11,367 bases of DNA from Acidiferrobacteraceae bacterium. GTDB taxonomy: Bacteria; Pseudomonadota; Gammaproteobacteria; Arenicellales; UBA868. This document shows, piece by piece, positions 1 to 8,448 of the stretch (position 1 is its first letter; each line of letters starts with the position of its first letter). The position numbers and the translations under genes are program-made. Under the pieces are notes generated by a model, which was given only the letters and a program-made list of their open reading frames with translations, was not told the DNA's origin and did not search any database. Where the stretch lies: the NCBI GenBank assembly GCA_002713825.1, contig PAUU01000021.1:27999-39365 (forward strand). Direction: 5' to 3'.

Positions 1-2
1 AT

Positions 3-62
3 AATGAGGCATTAAACCTAGTCCAGCGCGAGACGGGAAGCGTTGGCCGTGGTGGATCCTAA
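3..62 (+). CDS. Possible C-terminal tail of an upstream gene (partial)
   Basis: One plus-strand frame is open from the left edge and ends at a TAA at 60-62, giving a 19-residue tail that ends VGRGGS. It would converge on the MFS gene and overlap its stop codon by 4 bp. The stretch is too short to identify, and the minus strand is also open here, so this is only a possible gene end. No function can be given. Confidence 0.25.
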   Translation, partial: NEALNLVQRETGSVGRGGS

Positions 63-1297
63 AGATGGAGTTGCTGATCCTGACCATTGAGGCGCCACAA
101 TCGAGAGAACTTGATTGAAAAACCGATAATACTGGCCAATACGATGCCGACCCCGGTCAGCAGGGCAATGGGCGCTGAGAAGAGTTCAGCGAGCGGTCCC
201 AAAACCAGGCCACCCAGTGCAATCAGGCTGAAGGTGATGCTGTGTATCCCCATGACTCTGCCGCGCAAGGCATCCGGTACGGCAAGCTGCATCACCGTCA
301 TAGAGCTGATGAGAAAAAATGATCCCCCAACCGCGGATAGCATGGCACAGCCGCACGCGAGCGCAAAAGCGAATCGCCAATCCGCCGCAAGTCCGGTCAC
401 AAGCGCAAACAGAATTAATGACAGGGAAAACAAAACGCTTCCTCCCATCATGACGCCGCCAAGTCTAGGCGAGTTTTGCAGCTGGCCCACCAGAATGGTC
501 CCCAGCACAGATCCAACACCGGTGGCGGAGAGAAGCAGTCCATAGCCTTCCTCTCCAGTGCCCAGTAATTCCGCAAACACCGGCATGATCTGGACATAAG
601 CCGTGCCAAAGAACATCGAAATCCACGTCATCGCAATCAGGACAGCGAAGAGTTTCTCCTTGAAAATGAATCGCCAGGCTGTGGTGAGACCGCGGTTGCG
701 GTCTGAGTCCCTTCGGAAGGCATCGGGTGTCTGCAGGCTCAAAAGAATCTTGGCCATGACAGCAAATCCGACGGTGCATAATGCAAAAATAATCCAGGTA
801 TCTGCAAGGGCAATCAATACGCCGCCCACAGCAGGCAACACCATCCTGGTCCCCTGCCAGAGAATTGAGTTCAACGCCACAGCGCTCATCATTTGATGTG
901 GCTCGATGAGTGCCGGGAAGAATGAAACCCGGGCGGGAAGGTCAAACCCCGAGATCAAACCCAACAAGGCCGCGAGGAGCAAGACCTGCCAAACGGCGAC
1001 CCAGTCGCCAAGGTCGAGAATGGTCAATATGCCAAGTGCCAGGCCAGCCAGTATGGATGTGATGAGCAGGATCCGACCGCGGTTTCCATGATCGGCTACG
1101 AGCCCCCCGGCGAGTGTGGCAAGTATGGTAGGTACTGCCATGGCAGCGCCGAGGAGTCCGAGATAAAGGGCAGATTCGGTGAGTTTGAAGACCAGCCAGC
1201 CCATTCCCACAAAGTAAAGTTGTGTGGCCCCGGTGGAGAAAATAGAGCCTAGCCAGAAGCGCCGGTATCTTGGTGACTGCAACGCGTCGAGTTTCAT
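59..1297 (-). CDS. MFS transporter, MFS_3 (EntS-like exporter) type
   Basis: A 412-residue inner-membrane protein of the major facilitator superfamily. The N-terminus (LQSPRYRRFWLGSIFS) has the short cytoplasmic start typical of the MFS_3/EntS-like subgroup, whose known members export siderophores or other small molecules. The loop after the second membrane helix carries a motif-A-like segment, GGLVADHGNRGR (residues 64-75), and about 12 hydrophobic helices follow to the end. The length is normal for the family. The ATG at 1297 fits the family N-terminus, though no strong Shine-Dalgarno is visible before it. It is the last gene of a three-gene minus-strand run (regulator, AI-2E protein, this gene), 75 bp after the AI-2E gene. 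The substrate cannot be told from sequence; export is inferred from the subgroup only. Confidence 0.85.
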   Translation of the reverse strand: MKLDALQSPRYRRFWLGSIFSTGATQLYFVGMGWLVFKLTESALYLGLLGAAMAVPTILATLAGGLVADHGNRGRILLITSILAGLALGILTILDLGDWVAVWQVLLLAALLGLISGFDLPARVSFFPALIEPHQMMSAVALNSILWQGTRMVLPAVGGVLIALADTWIIFALCTVGFAVMAKILLSLQTPDAFRRDSDRNRGLTTAWRFIFKEKLFAVLIAMTWISMFFGTAYVQIMPVFAELLGTGEEGYGLLLSATGVGSVLGTILVGQLQNSPRLGGVMMGGSVLFSLSLILFALVTGLAADWRFAFALACGCAMLSAVGGSFFLISSMTVMQLAVPDALRGRVMGIHSITFSLIALGGLVLGPLAELFSAPIALLTGVGIVLASIIGFSIKFSRLWRLNGQDQQLHL

Positions 1298-1372
1298 TAA
1301 TCAGCTGTGTCTTGGGGATACCCCCGCGCTTCACCAAAGAGTTGTGCAACGAGAAGGGGATGGGGGATGTAA

Positions 1373-2413
1373 TTAAGAGGTATTTCGGTTGGGGGCCTGG
1401 GCGCTCAGTAATACACTAATCCAGCGGCTTCTCGGATCGTTTTCCAATGCGATCTTGACAATCATGGTCAGGGGGGTGGAGAGGAACATACCGACAGGGC
1501 CGAATATCCATCCCCAGAACAGCAGAGAAAGAAACACCACCAGAGTCGAAAGACCGAGACCCTTTCCCATATACCGCGGCTCCAGCACGTTGCCGACCAC
1601 AATATTGACTGCAACGAATCCGGCGGCGACCGAAAGCGCGATGACGGGTCCAGCATCAAGAAGAGCAAGGGTGACGGCAGGTATCGCGGCAATGATTGAC
1701 CCGATATAGGGAACAAAGTTCATAAAGAAGGCGAGTGATCCCCAGATGATCGCAAAGTCTACTCCGAGGATAACGAGGTAGAGTGCGATAGCAAGACCCG
1801 TAATCAGGCTCATTACGGCTTTGATCACGAGATAGTGATTGACGGACGTCATAAAAGTGGCAAGGTCGCCGAGGGTCTTGTCGGGATTTCTCGAAATGCT
1901 GCGCAGCTTCTCAGGCAGGCTGGTTGATTCAACCATCAAAAACAGAACCGTCAGGATAATGAGCATGCTGTTGGCGAGCAGTCCGCCAAAACCGCTGAGG
2001 AGGCGACCCAGAAGTTTGGCGGCTCCTGCGGGGTCGAAGAGTTCCGTGACACCGCCAGCGGGTAATTTGATTCCAAGCCCCCCGAGCCATACCGTTGTTT
2101 GGGTGATGAGAGCATTGAGCTGCGCTTCATAACGGGGCAGGGTGCTGCTGAACTGGTTGATGGAGGCGCCGATAAGTGATCCCAATGTGACCAGTGTGCT
2201 CGCCAGAAGCAACAACACCAGCGTCATTGCAGCCCAGAGCGGCAATCCTCGACGTTGAAGCCATTGCAGCATCGCAGCCGATATGATGGCGAGGAAGATT
2301 GCCATCAGCAGTGGGACGACGATACTGCTGGCGGCTTTGAGACCCGCAATGACGACTGTCAGGCTTGCAAGGACCAGCAGTACCTGCGTTCCTGCACTGG
2401 AGTTGTTAAACAA
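1373..2413 (-). CDS. AI-2E family transporter (YdiK/YhhT-like)
   Basis: A 346-residue polytopic membrane protein of the AI-2E transporter family (PF01594). Visible hallmarks are the paired N-terminal helices (about 10-80), a polar middle region (about 85-140), the conserved NFVPYIGSI block (232-240), the NVLEPRYMGKGLGLS block (275-289) and GPVGMFLSTPLT (305-316). The family is named after an AI-2 exporter, but several members work as sodium/proton antiporters or have unknown substrates, so no substrate is assigned. The start is a TTG at 2413. It is supported by a TAAGGA Shine-Dalgarno (2421-2426, minus strand) at 7 nt spacing and by the normal family length. It lies 56 bp after the MerR-type regulator on the same strand, so the two may share a transcript. 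Confidence 0.88.
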   Translation of the reverse strand: MFNNSSAGTQVLLVLASLTVVIAGLKAASSIVVPLLMAIFLAIISAAMLQWLQRRGLPLWAAMTLVLLLLASTLVTLGSLIGASINQFSSTLPRYEAQLNALITQTTVWLGGLGIKLPAGGVTELFDPAGAAKLLGRLLSGFGGLLANSMLIILTVLFLMVESTSLPEKLRSISRNPDKTLGDLATFMTSVNHYLVIKAVMSLITGLAIALYLVILGVDFAIIWGSLAFFMNFVPYIGSIIAAIPAVTLALLDAGPVIALSVAAGFVAVNIVVGNVLEPRYMGKGLGLSTLVVFLSLLFWGWIFGPVGMFLSTPLTMIVKIALENDPRSRWISVLLSAQAPNRNTS

Positions 2414-2420
2414 GAGTCGG

Positions 2421-2426
2421 TCCTTA
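2421..2426 (-). promoter_or_regulatory. Ribosome binding site supporting a TTG start
   Basis: TAAGGA on the minus strand lies 7 nt before the TTG at 2413. This decides the non-ATG start of the AI-2E gene. Confidence 0.6.
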
Positions 2427-2469
2427 GATTGTCAATCCAGGGATGGCCTGGAATGGCAGTGTGAGTCTC

Positions 2470-2856
2470 TCAAGCGATTGAGGCAAGTCGACCCTGGCAT
2501 TGTGACTCGATCTCATCGAGTTCTTTTAAGGTCAGGTCAATGTCGCTGCGCTGCTGCTCAAGTGCTTCGCGACGTTCTCTAATCTGATCCAGGAAGTAGC
2601 GCAATTGCCCCGTCTCGCCCGCATCCAGGTCGTACATCTCGATGATGTCCCGAACGTCGCTGAGCGAAAAGCCCAAACGCTTGCCTCGAAGAATAAGTTT
2701 CAGGCGTACCCGATCTCGTACACTGTACACTCGTCGCCGGCCGTTACGGCCCGGTTGCAGCAGTCCTTCATCCTCATAAAACCGGATGGCCCGGGGGGTG
2801 AGATTGAATTCCTGGGCAAGATCGGAGATCGAATAGGCGGTGGCATCGGGGGTCAT
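2470..2856 (-). CDS. liuR: MerR-family regulator, LiuR-like
   Basis: A 128-residue MerR-type DNA-binding protein. The winged helix-turn-helix is at about residues 9-45 (ISDLAQEFNLTPRAIRFYEDEGLL), with the wing at RNGRRRVYS (38-46). A helix pair follows (LKLILRGKRLGFSLSDVRDIIEMYD, 53-76), then a long dimerisation coiled coil at about 85-120. There is a single Cys (C120) and no metal-binding Cys cluster, so it is not a mercury, copper or zinc sensor. The pattern closely matches LiuR, the proteobacterial regulator of leucine and branched-chain acid catabolism. The symbol is a family-level call, and this copy may be a paralogue serving icmF. It is divergent from icmF and shares the 2910-2923 palindrome with it, so autoregulation and control of icmF are expected. 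The ATG at 2856 has no clear Shine-Dalgarno. Confidence 0.85.
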   Translation of the reverse strand: MTPDATAYSISDLAQEFNLTPRAIRFYEDEGLLQPGRNGRRRVYSVRDRVRLKLILRGKRLGFSLSDVRDIIEMYDLDAGETGQLRYFLDQIRERREALEQQRSDIDLTLKELDEIESQCQGRLASIA

Positions 2857-2892
2857 ATCGGCACTGTTGTGAACATTTCGACCGGGATTGCG

Positions 2893-2921
2893 AGTATAGC
2901 TCTAATTGACGTTTACGTAAA
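2893..2921 (-). promoter_or_regulatory. Predicted sigma70 promoter of the MerR/LiuR gene
   Basis: On the minus strand the -10 is TATACT (2893-2898) and the -35 is TTTACG (2916-2921), with a 17-bp spacer. The -35 lies inside the palindrome, so a protein bound there would block or alter transcription of the regulator's own gene. Predicted by eye. Confidence 0.5.
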
Positions 2922-2934
2922 CGGAAACTAAAAT
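2906..2934 (+). promoter_or_regulatory. Predicted sigma70 promoter of icmF
   Basis: The -35 is TTGACG (2906-2911), the spacer 17 bp, and the -10 is TAAAAT (2929-2934). The predicted start of transcription is near 2941, giving a leader of about 20 nt. The palindrome starts in the -35 box and fills most of the spacer. This spacer is standard length, not the stretched 19-20 bp of MerR-activated promoters, so repression is more likely than activation. Confidence 0.6.
2910..2923. promoter_or_regulatory. 14-bp perfect palindrome, likely LiuR-type operator
   Basis: CGTTTACGTAAACG is a perfect palindrome between the regulator and icmF, overlapping the -35 regions of both divergent promoters. Its TTTACGTAAA core resembles the LiuR operators proposed from comparative genomics in Gammaproteobacteria, as I remember them. 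Binding itself is inferred. Confidence 0.7.
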
Positions 2935-2960
2935 CGGATGTCCGTCGCCTGGTGCACTTT

Positions 2961-5900
2961 ATGGCTATGAGTTCTATTCCATCCTCTTTGAATCAACCCG
3001 GAGTTCCGACTCGACCGGATATTGGCTATCGCATCCGGTTCGTGACCGCGGCCAGTCTTTTTGACGGCCACGACGCTGCGATCAATATCATCCGCCGACT
3101 CCTGCAGGCGTCCGGGGCAGAGGTAATTCACCTCGGCCACAACCGCAGCGTTGCAGAGATTGTCGATGCGGCGATTCAGGAAGATGTCCAGGGTATTGCG
3201 GTGAGCTCTTACCAGGGCGGGCACACAGAATTTTTTTCCTACATGATTGACATGCTGCGCGAGCGTAACCGGCCGGATATTCGGGTATTCGGAGGAGGTG
3301 GGGGCGTCATTGTTGATGAGGAAATCAGGGCGCTCCACGACTACGGGGTCAGCAGAATCTACTCTCCCGGTGACGGCCAGCATCTTGGCCTACAGGGCAT
3401 GATCGATGACATGTTGGAGCGGGCAGACTTTTATCCAGCGGAGCAACCCAGCGAGTCCTTGGAAGGCTTGAAGGCGTCTGACGGGGTGCAACTCGCACGC
3501 GTATTGACTGAGATCGAGAATGGCACTGTCAGTGAATTTCTGACGCGCCAGATACGCACCGCAGCGGCCCGTCGTCACGACCATGCTCCGGTGTTGGGTA
3601 TTACCGGCACCGGTGGATCTGGTAAGTCTTCCTTGACGGACGAGCTGGTCCTTCGTTTTCGCATTGATTATGGAGATACGCTTCGAATTGCCGTCTTGGC
3701 GGTGGATCCCACTCGAAGAAAAACGGGCGGTGCATTGCTGGGAGACCGCATTCGGATGAACGCGATTGATGGCGCCAATATTTTCTTCCGCTCCTTTGCG
3801 ACAAGAGGTGCCGCCGGCGAAGTGCCCGAGCAGCTCGATGATTTGGTCGCTGCCTGTCAATGTGCAGAGTTCGATCTTGTCATTGTTGAGACGCCCGGCA
3901 TAGGTCAGGGAGATGCCGGAATTACCTCCCGCGTAGATACCTCCTTATATGTCATGACGCCCGAGTTCGGCGCAGCGTCTCAGCTGGAGAAGATCGAGAT
4001 GCTGGATTACGCGGACGTGGTGGCGATCAATAAGTCAGACCGAAAGGGGGCTCAGGATGCATTGCGCGATGTGCGAAAGCAGGTACAGCGCAATCGTAGT
4101 GCATTCGGTGAAACGCCGAACCAGATGCCTGTCTACACCACCATGGCAGCACGGTTCAATGATTCGGGAGTGAGCGCGCTGTATCAGGCAGTCAAGGCAT
4201 CACTGACAAAGCAGGGCCTGTCGGCCGGGCCGGGTCTTTTGGGGCAAGCGCGGAACGCAGTACAGCATCCCCAAAGTCTTCCTGGGGATCGAGAACGGTA
4301 TTTGTCAGAGGTAGCCGATTCCGTTCGCCGGTATCACGAGAGAGTCGAAGAGCTCGAGACGCTGGCCCGCCATCGACAGCACTTGAAAACCTGTATCGAT
4401 CTGCTCGATTCGAAGCAGCAAGCCACGGAGTCGCTACAGGCACTGGTTGCTGAGACAGAGACCGGTCTAGGCCAAGATGTCATCGACCAGATTGAAGGGT
4501 TTGATGCGTTACGCCGCCGGTATCAGGAAAGCGGTTCTGAGGGCGAAGGCGACAGGATGGAACCCCAAGTGCGACTCAGTTATACCTCTTTATCAGGTAC
4601 TCGTATCCCACGCATCAGTCTTCCGCGCTATCAGGATGCAGGAGACCGACTTCGTTGGCAGCTGTTGGAGAACGTACCGGGAGCATTCCCTTACACGGCA
4701 GGTGTTTTTGCATTCAAGCGGGAGAATGAAGATCCTACCCGCATGTTTGCTGGCGAGGGAGATGCTGCCCGGACCAACCAACGCTTTCGTTTGCTCTCCG
4801 CAGATTCCAAAGCCAAGCGGCTGTCGACGGCATTCGATTCAGTTACCCTGTATGGGGCGGATCCTGCATTGCGTCCCGATATCTACGGAAAAGTTGGCAC
4901 CTCGGGAGTATCGATTGCAACGTTGGAAGACATGAAGACCCTGTATCAAGGGTTTGATCTTTGTGATCCCGCTACATCCGTCTCCATGACGATTAATGGA
5001 CCTGCCCCCACTGTGCTGGCATTTTTCCTCAACACCGCAATCGATCAGCAGGTTGACCGGTTTCGTGAGAAGCGCTCGCGGGAACCCACCGGAGAAGAGA
5101 TGGGCCAGATCAGGAGCTTAGCCCTGGAAAATGTCAGAGGCACCGTTCAGGCGGATATCCTCAAGGAAGACCAGGGTCAGAATACCTGTCTCTTTTCGAC
5201 CGATTTCAGCCTCCGCATGATGGGGGACATACAGCAGTATTTCATTGATAACCGGATTCGCAACTTTTACTCGGTGTCCATTTCCGGATACCACATCGCT
5301 GAGGCGGGGGCGAATCCCATCACCCAGTTGGCTCTCACGTTGGCCAATGGCTTCACGTATCTTGAATCCTATCTTGCCCGGGGAATGGCGGTGGATGACT
5401 TTGCGCCGAACCTGTCGTTTTTCTTCTCGAACGGAATGGATCCGGAATACACTGTCCTTGGCCGGGTGGCACGGAGGATCTGGGCGATCACGTTGCGGGA
5501 GCGCTATGGCGCTAACCTGCGTAGTCAGAAACTCAAGTACCACATTCAGACCTCGGGCCGGTCCCTGCATGCGCAGGAGATGAGTTTCAATGATATTCGC
5601 ACCACGCTGCAGGCATTAATCGCGGTCTATGACAACTGCAGCAGCCTGCACACCAATGCGCATGATGAGGCGTTTACGACCCCCAGTGCCGAGTCGGTTC
5701 GCCGCGCGCTGGCGATCCAGATGATCATCAATCAGGAATGGGGTCTGGCACGCAACGAGAATCCCAACCAGGGTAGCTTTATCATCGAGGAGTTGACAGA
5801 TCTGGTAGAGCAGGCGGTGCTTACCGAGTTTGACCGGCTCGCAGAGCGCGGAGGTGTGCTGGGTGCGATGGAGACTGGGTATCAGCGAGGCAAGATTCAG

Positions 5901-6233
5901 GAAGAATCCCTTTATTACGAAACTCGAAAACATGACGGCAGCTATCCGATCATTGGCGTCAACACATTTCTCAATGACGAAGACGCCAGCAGCTCGGAAG
6001 TTGAACTCGCTCGCGGCACCGAGTCTGAAAAACAGGGCCAGCTGGAACGGTTGAAAGCATTTCAGAGTCGACACGCAGGCGGGGCCGATACGGCGATTGA
6101 AGCCGTCAAGGAAGCCGCGCTCGGCGGTCACAATGTTTTCTATCCACTGATGGAGGCCGCTCGTGTCTGTTCGCTTGGCCAGTTAACTCAGGCGTTTTTT
6201 GAGGTCGGGGGCAAGTATCGCCGCGGCATGTAG
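2961..6233 (+). CDS. icmF: Fused isobutyryl-CoA mutase IcmF
   Basis: A 1090-residue single-chain adenosylcobalamin enzyme that interconverts isobutyryl-CoA and n-butyryl-CoA. The order is that of IcmF. First comes a B12-binding domain (about 20-155) with DGHDAA (35-40; H37 is the lower cobalt ligand) and a Gly-rich GGGGG loop. Then comes a MeaB-like GTPase chaperone (about 180-420) with P-loop GTGGSGKS (216-223), ETPG (310-313) and NKSD (357-360). A helical linker follows, then the mutase TIM barrel (about 540-1090) with SISGYH (H778). At the two substrate-selecting positions it has Phe596 (PTRMFAGEG) and Gln740 (DQGQNT), where methylmalonyl-CoA mutases have Tyr and Arg. This supports isobutyryl-CoA as substrate. 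ATG 2961 is chosen because GGTG (2951-2954) sits 6 nt before it; a GTG at 2952 or ATG at 2967 is possible. No acyl-CoA dehydrogenase gene is adjacent. Regulation by the divergent LiuR-like protein is likely. Confidence 0.95.
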   Translation: MAMSSIPSSLNQPGVPTRPDIGYRIRFVTAASLFDGHDAAINIIRRLLQASGAEVIHLGHNRSVAEIVDAAIQEDVQGIAVSSYQGGHTEFFSYMIDMLRERNRPDIRVFGGGGGVIVDEEIRALHDYGVSRIYSPGDGQHLGLQGMIDDMLERADFYPAEQPSESLEGLKASDGVQLARVLTEIENGTVSEFLTRQIRTAAARRHDHAPVLGITGTGGSGKSSLTDELVLRFRIDYGDTLRIAVLAVDPTRRKTGGALLGDRIRMNAIDGANIFFRSFATRGAAGEVPEQLDDLVAACQCAEFDLVIVETPGIGQGDAGITSRVDTSLYVMTPEFGAASQLEKIEMLDYADVVAINKSDRKGAQDALRDVRKQVQRNRSAFGETPNQMPVYTTMAARFNDSGVSALYQAVKASLTKQGLSAGPGLLGQARNAVQHPQSLPGDRERYLSEVADSVRRYHERVEELETLARHRQHLKTCIDLLDSKQQATESLQALVAETETGLGQDVIDQIEGFDALRRRYQESGSEGEGDRMEPQVRLSYTSLSGTRIPRISLPRYQDAGDRLRWQLLENVPGAFPYTAGVFAFKRENEDPTRMFAGEGDAARTNQRFRLLSADSKAKRLSTAFDSVTLYGADPALRPDIYGKVGTSGVSIATLEDMKTLYQGFDLCDPATSVSMTINGPAPTVLAFFLNTAIDQQVDRFREKRSREPTGEEMGQIRSLALENVRGTVQADILKEDQGQNTCLFSTDFSLRMMGDIQQYFIDNRIRNFYSVSISGYHIAEAGANPITQLALTLANGFTYLESYLARGMAVDDFAPNLSFFFSNGMDPEYTVLGRVARRIWAITLRERYGANLRSQKLKYHIQTSGRSLHAQEMSFNDIRTTLQALIAVYDNCSSLHTNAHDEAFTTPSAESVRRALAIQMIINQEWGLARNENPNQGSFIIEELTDLVEQAVLTEFDRLAERGGVLGAMETGYQRGKIQEESLYYETRKHDGSYPIIGVNTFLNDEDASSSEVELARGTESEKQGQLERLKAFQSRHAGGADTAIEAVKEAALGGHNVFYPLMEAARVCSLGQLTQAFFEVGGKYRRGM

Positions 6234-6340
6234 TACCATCGGCGCACTTTGGGTGGGCAGCCGACTGATAACGCCATAGCGGCCCTTTGCAGACATCTTA
6301 GCGTATCCGCATCCACCCCAGCTTCCAGGAGAGTATTGTC
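6234..6340. other. Intergenic region between icmF and the MFS gene
   Basis: 107 bp. I see no convincing intrinsic terminator after icmF and no near-consensus promoter. An AGGAG at 6327-6331 serves the next gene. Read-through from icmF is possible but not shown. Confidence 0.4.
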
Positions 6341-7531
6341 GTGTCGTTTTCGGGTGCGCTGCGCCGCAATGTCTTGCTTCTTTCCGTCTGTCAAGCGCTG
6401 ATGCTGTCAGGCAGTTCCCTTATCGTCGCGACCTCGGCATTGACCGGGTTGTCTCTGGCGAGCAACAGCCTCTGGGCAACCGTCCCGCTGTCCTGCATGT
6501 ATATCGGAACATTGCTGACGACTTTTCCTGCATCCCTCATGATGAAGCGGATCGGTCGTCGAGCGGGATTTATGATCGGCCCCCTCGCCGGCTTGGTAGG
6601 CGCCGCTGTCGCGATCCATGCCATCACAGAACGGGACTTTTGGCTCTTTTGCGCAGGTTCGTTTCTGATCGGCGTGCTGAATGGTGTCGGCCATTATTAC
6701 CGCTTCGCTGCCGCTGATGTTAGTGGCAGCGCATATCGTAGCCGAGCCATCTCATGGGTGCTCGCCGGAGGTGTCGTGGCGGCTTTTGTGGGTCCGAATC
6801 TGGCCGCGTTCAATCGTGACCTGATTGCTGGGTTTCCCTTTGCAGGCAGTTACGCCAGCCTGCTGATCGTATATTCATTATCCATACTGTTGGCATCATT
6901 CCTGCGGATATCACCGCCCACAGAAGTCGAGCGCCACGGCAGTCAGCGACCCCTTAAGGAGATCATCCGTCAGCCAGTGTTCTTTGTGCCTGTTATGGGA
7001 GCGTTGATTGCGTACGGCGTCATGAATCTTGTGATGACGTCTACGCCGCTGGCCATGGCGGGTTGCGGTCACTCATTTTCGGACACCGCGTTCGTGATTG
7101 AGTGGCATGTGCTCGCCATGTTTCTGCCGTCATTTTTTACCGGCAACCTGATAACGCGTTTTGGTGTATTGAGAATCATGGGCGTTGGTGTCCTGATGCT
7201 CTTGGCCAGTGTGGCCGCGAGCCTTAATGGCGAAAGCGTGGCACACTTCGTTGCTGCGCTGGCGCTGTTAGGACTGGGATGGAACTTTCTTTTTATTGGC
7301 GGCACGACACTGGTTACCGAGAGTTACACGCCCTCAGAAAAGGCGAAGACCCAGGGATTGAACGATCTCATGATTTTTGGGACAGTCGCCCTGACAGCTG
7401 GAATCTCTGGAGTGGTGCACGAGATTGCGGGTTGGCAGGTGCTCAACCTGCTTGTGTTGCCGTGTTTAGTGCTAGTGTTATTGCTGATTATCTGGTTCAG
7501 TCGCGTACGGCAGTCCGACGGTCCCATCTGA
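6341..7531 (+). CDS. MFS transporter, substrate unknown
   Basis: A 396-residue inner-membrane major facilitator with about 12 hydrophobic helices. The loop after helix 2 carries a basic motif-A remnant (MMKRIGRRAGF, 67-77). Helix 4 bears a distinctive GHYYRFAAADVSGSAYRSRA segment (about 118-137), followed by a Gly/Ala-rich helix ending in GPN. This subgroup includes proteins annotated as putative riboflavin transporters (RfnT-like) as well as many unassigned ones, so no substrate is given. The start is GTG at 6341, chosen for an AGGAG at 6327-6331 with 9 nt spacing. It follows icmF by 107 bp on the same strand and converges on the EamA gene with only 11 bp between the stop codons. Confidence 0.85.
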   Translation: MSFSGALRRNVLLLSVCQALMLSGSSLIVATSALTGLSLASNSLWATVPLSCMYIGTLLTTFPASLMMKRIGRRAGFMIGPLAGLVGAAVAIHAITERDFWLFCAGSFLIGVLNGVGHYYRFAAADVSGSAYRSRAISWVLAGGVVAAFVGPNLAAFNRDLIAGFPFAGSYASLLIVYSLSILLASFLRISPPTEVERHGSQRPLKEIIRQPVFFVPVMGALIAYGVMNLVMTSTPLAMAGCGHSFSDTAFVIEWHVLAMFLPSFFTGNLITRFGVLRIMGVGVLMLLASVAASLNGESVAHFVAALALLGLGWNFLFIGGTTLVTESYTPSEKAKTQGLNDLMIFGTVALTAGISGVVHEIAGWQVLNLLVLPCLVLVLLLIIWFSRVRQSDGPI

Positions 7532-7542
7532 GTTGGGTCTGA

Positions 7543-8448
7543 CTAGGGGCTTTTCGAGATGAGGCCCTTGAGTTGCGCCATGGTTGATGGACGCGCCAGC
7601 ACGACGACATTGCCGATGAGCACCAGGCTGACACCAGCCAGTGTCCGGCCTTGCCACGCATAGTTTTCGAACCAAGTCGATAGGGCGAGCGCCACGATCG
7701 GGAACAGTACCGTCGCATAAGCAGCATTCTCTGGCCCGATTCGTCCGACGAGTGTCAAATAGCAGCCGAAGCCGATAGCTGAAGCAAATAAAGCTAAAAA
7801 GAGCAGCGAGCCGATAAAACTGATGTCGGTATCGATCACAAATGGTGCGCCGGATAGGATACTGAAGGCAAAAAGAAAAAGGGCGCCATAAGCCATGCCA
7901 ATCGCATTGGCCGATGCAACCGAAATACCATGCTTTTGGTTACGGGCAGAAACGATGTTGCCGATCGACGCAAGATAGGTTGCGATGAGACTCATGCCGA
8001 TTGCTCCCGCTGCCTGGGGTCGGGATGTGACGATTTCGGGCCAGAAAACCAGCCCCATGCCGGTCAGTCCGAATATAACCGCCACAACGGTTTTCTTCTG
8101 AATCCTGTGTTTTAGAAAAAGGGCGCTGTTAAAAATGTTCATGACCGTCATTGTCGAGAAAATGACGGCTAACAGGCCAGTAGCGAGATCAAACGCAGCG
8201 TAATAAAAAAGTAAGTAGTTTAGTGAGAACAGGCTGAGTCCCAGCAACGCAAGGTAGGGATGTTGGCGAGACGCGATGCGCAGGGTTATGCCTCGTGCAA
8301 GACACCAGATAACAAGGAGAGTGGAAGCCAGGACGAACCGGTAGATGATGGCAATCTCCGGGGGCACCACACCGATCTGAAAGTGGATCGCAAGCCAGCT
8401 CGATCCCCAGATCAGGACGGTGAGGCTATACAGTAAAGAGGTGCTCAA
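7543..8448 (-). CDS. EamA (DMT-superfamily) permease
   Basis: A 301-residue inner-membrane protein of the drug/metabolite transporter superfamily. It has ten hydrophobic helices in two EamA repeats (about 1-135 and 145-285). The first repeat opens with LTVLIWGSSWLAIHFQIGVV and contains IYRFVLAS. The second ends with FPIVALALSTWFEN followed by a Gly-rich last helix. The family moves amino acids, metabolites or drugs; the substrate is not readable here. The start is TTG at 8448: an in-frame TAA four codons upstream leaves no earlier start, and the family N-terminus begins here. It lies 75 bp after the malonyltransferase gene on the same strand, possibly on one transcript. Confidence 0.87.
   Translation of the reverse strand: MSTSLLYSLTVLIWGSSWLAIHFQIGVVPPEIAIIYRFVLASTLLVIWCLARGITLRIASRQHPYLALLGLSLFSLNYLLFYYAAFDLATGLLAVIFSTMTVMNIFNSALFLKHRIQKKTVVAVIFGLTGMGLVFWPEIVTSRPQAAGAIGMSLIATYLASIGNIVSARNQKHGISVASANAIGMAYGALFLFAFSILSGAPFVIDTDISFIGSLLFLALFASAIGFGCYLTLVGRIGPENAAYATVLFPIVALALSTWFENYAWQGRTLAGVSLVLIGNVVVLARPSTMAQLKGLISKSP

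Noticed and set aside
2436..2453. Small inverted repeat (TCCAGG/CCTGGA) between the regulator and AI-2E genes considered as a terminator
   Set aside because: The stem is only 6 bp with no following T-tract on the minus strand, so it gives no support for splitting the operon.
3390..3860. A 156-residue open frame antisense to icmF
   Set aside because: Same reason: it overlaps the B12/GTPase part of icmF and has no recognisable domain.
5616..6131. A 171-residue open frame antisense to icmF
   Set aside because: It is fully inside a well-supported gene on the other strand, and its protein shows no family resemblance; this is a shadow of a high-GC coding frame.
7529..7580. Possible bidirectional terminator between the convergent MFS and EamA genes
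   Set aside because: The candidate stems (CCCA/TGGG and an imperfect AGGGGC/GGCCCT) are too short or mismatched and lack a clear T-tract.
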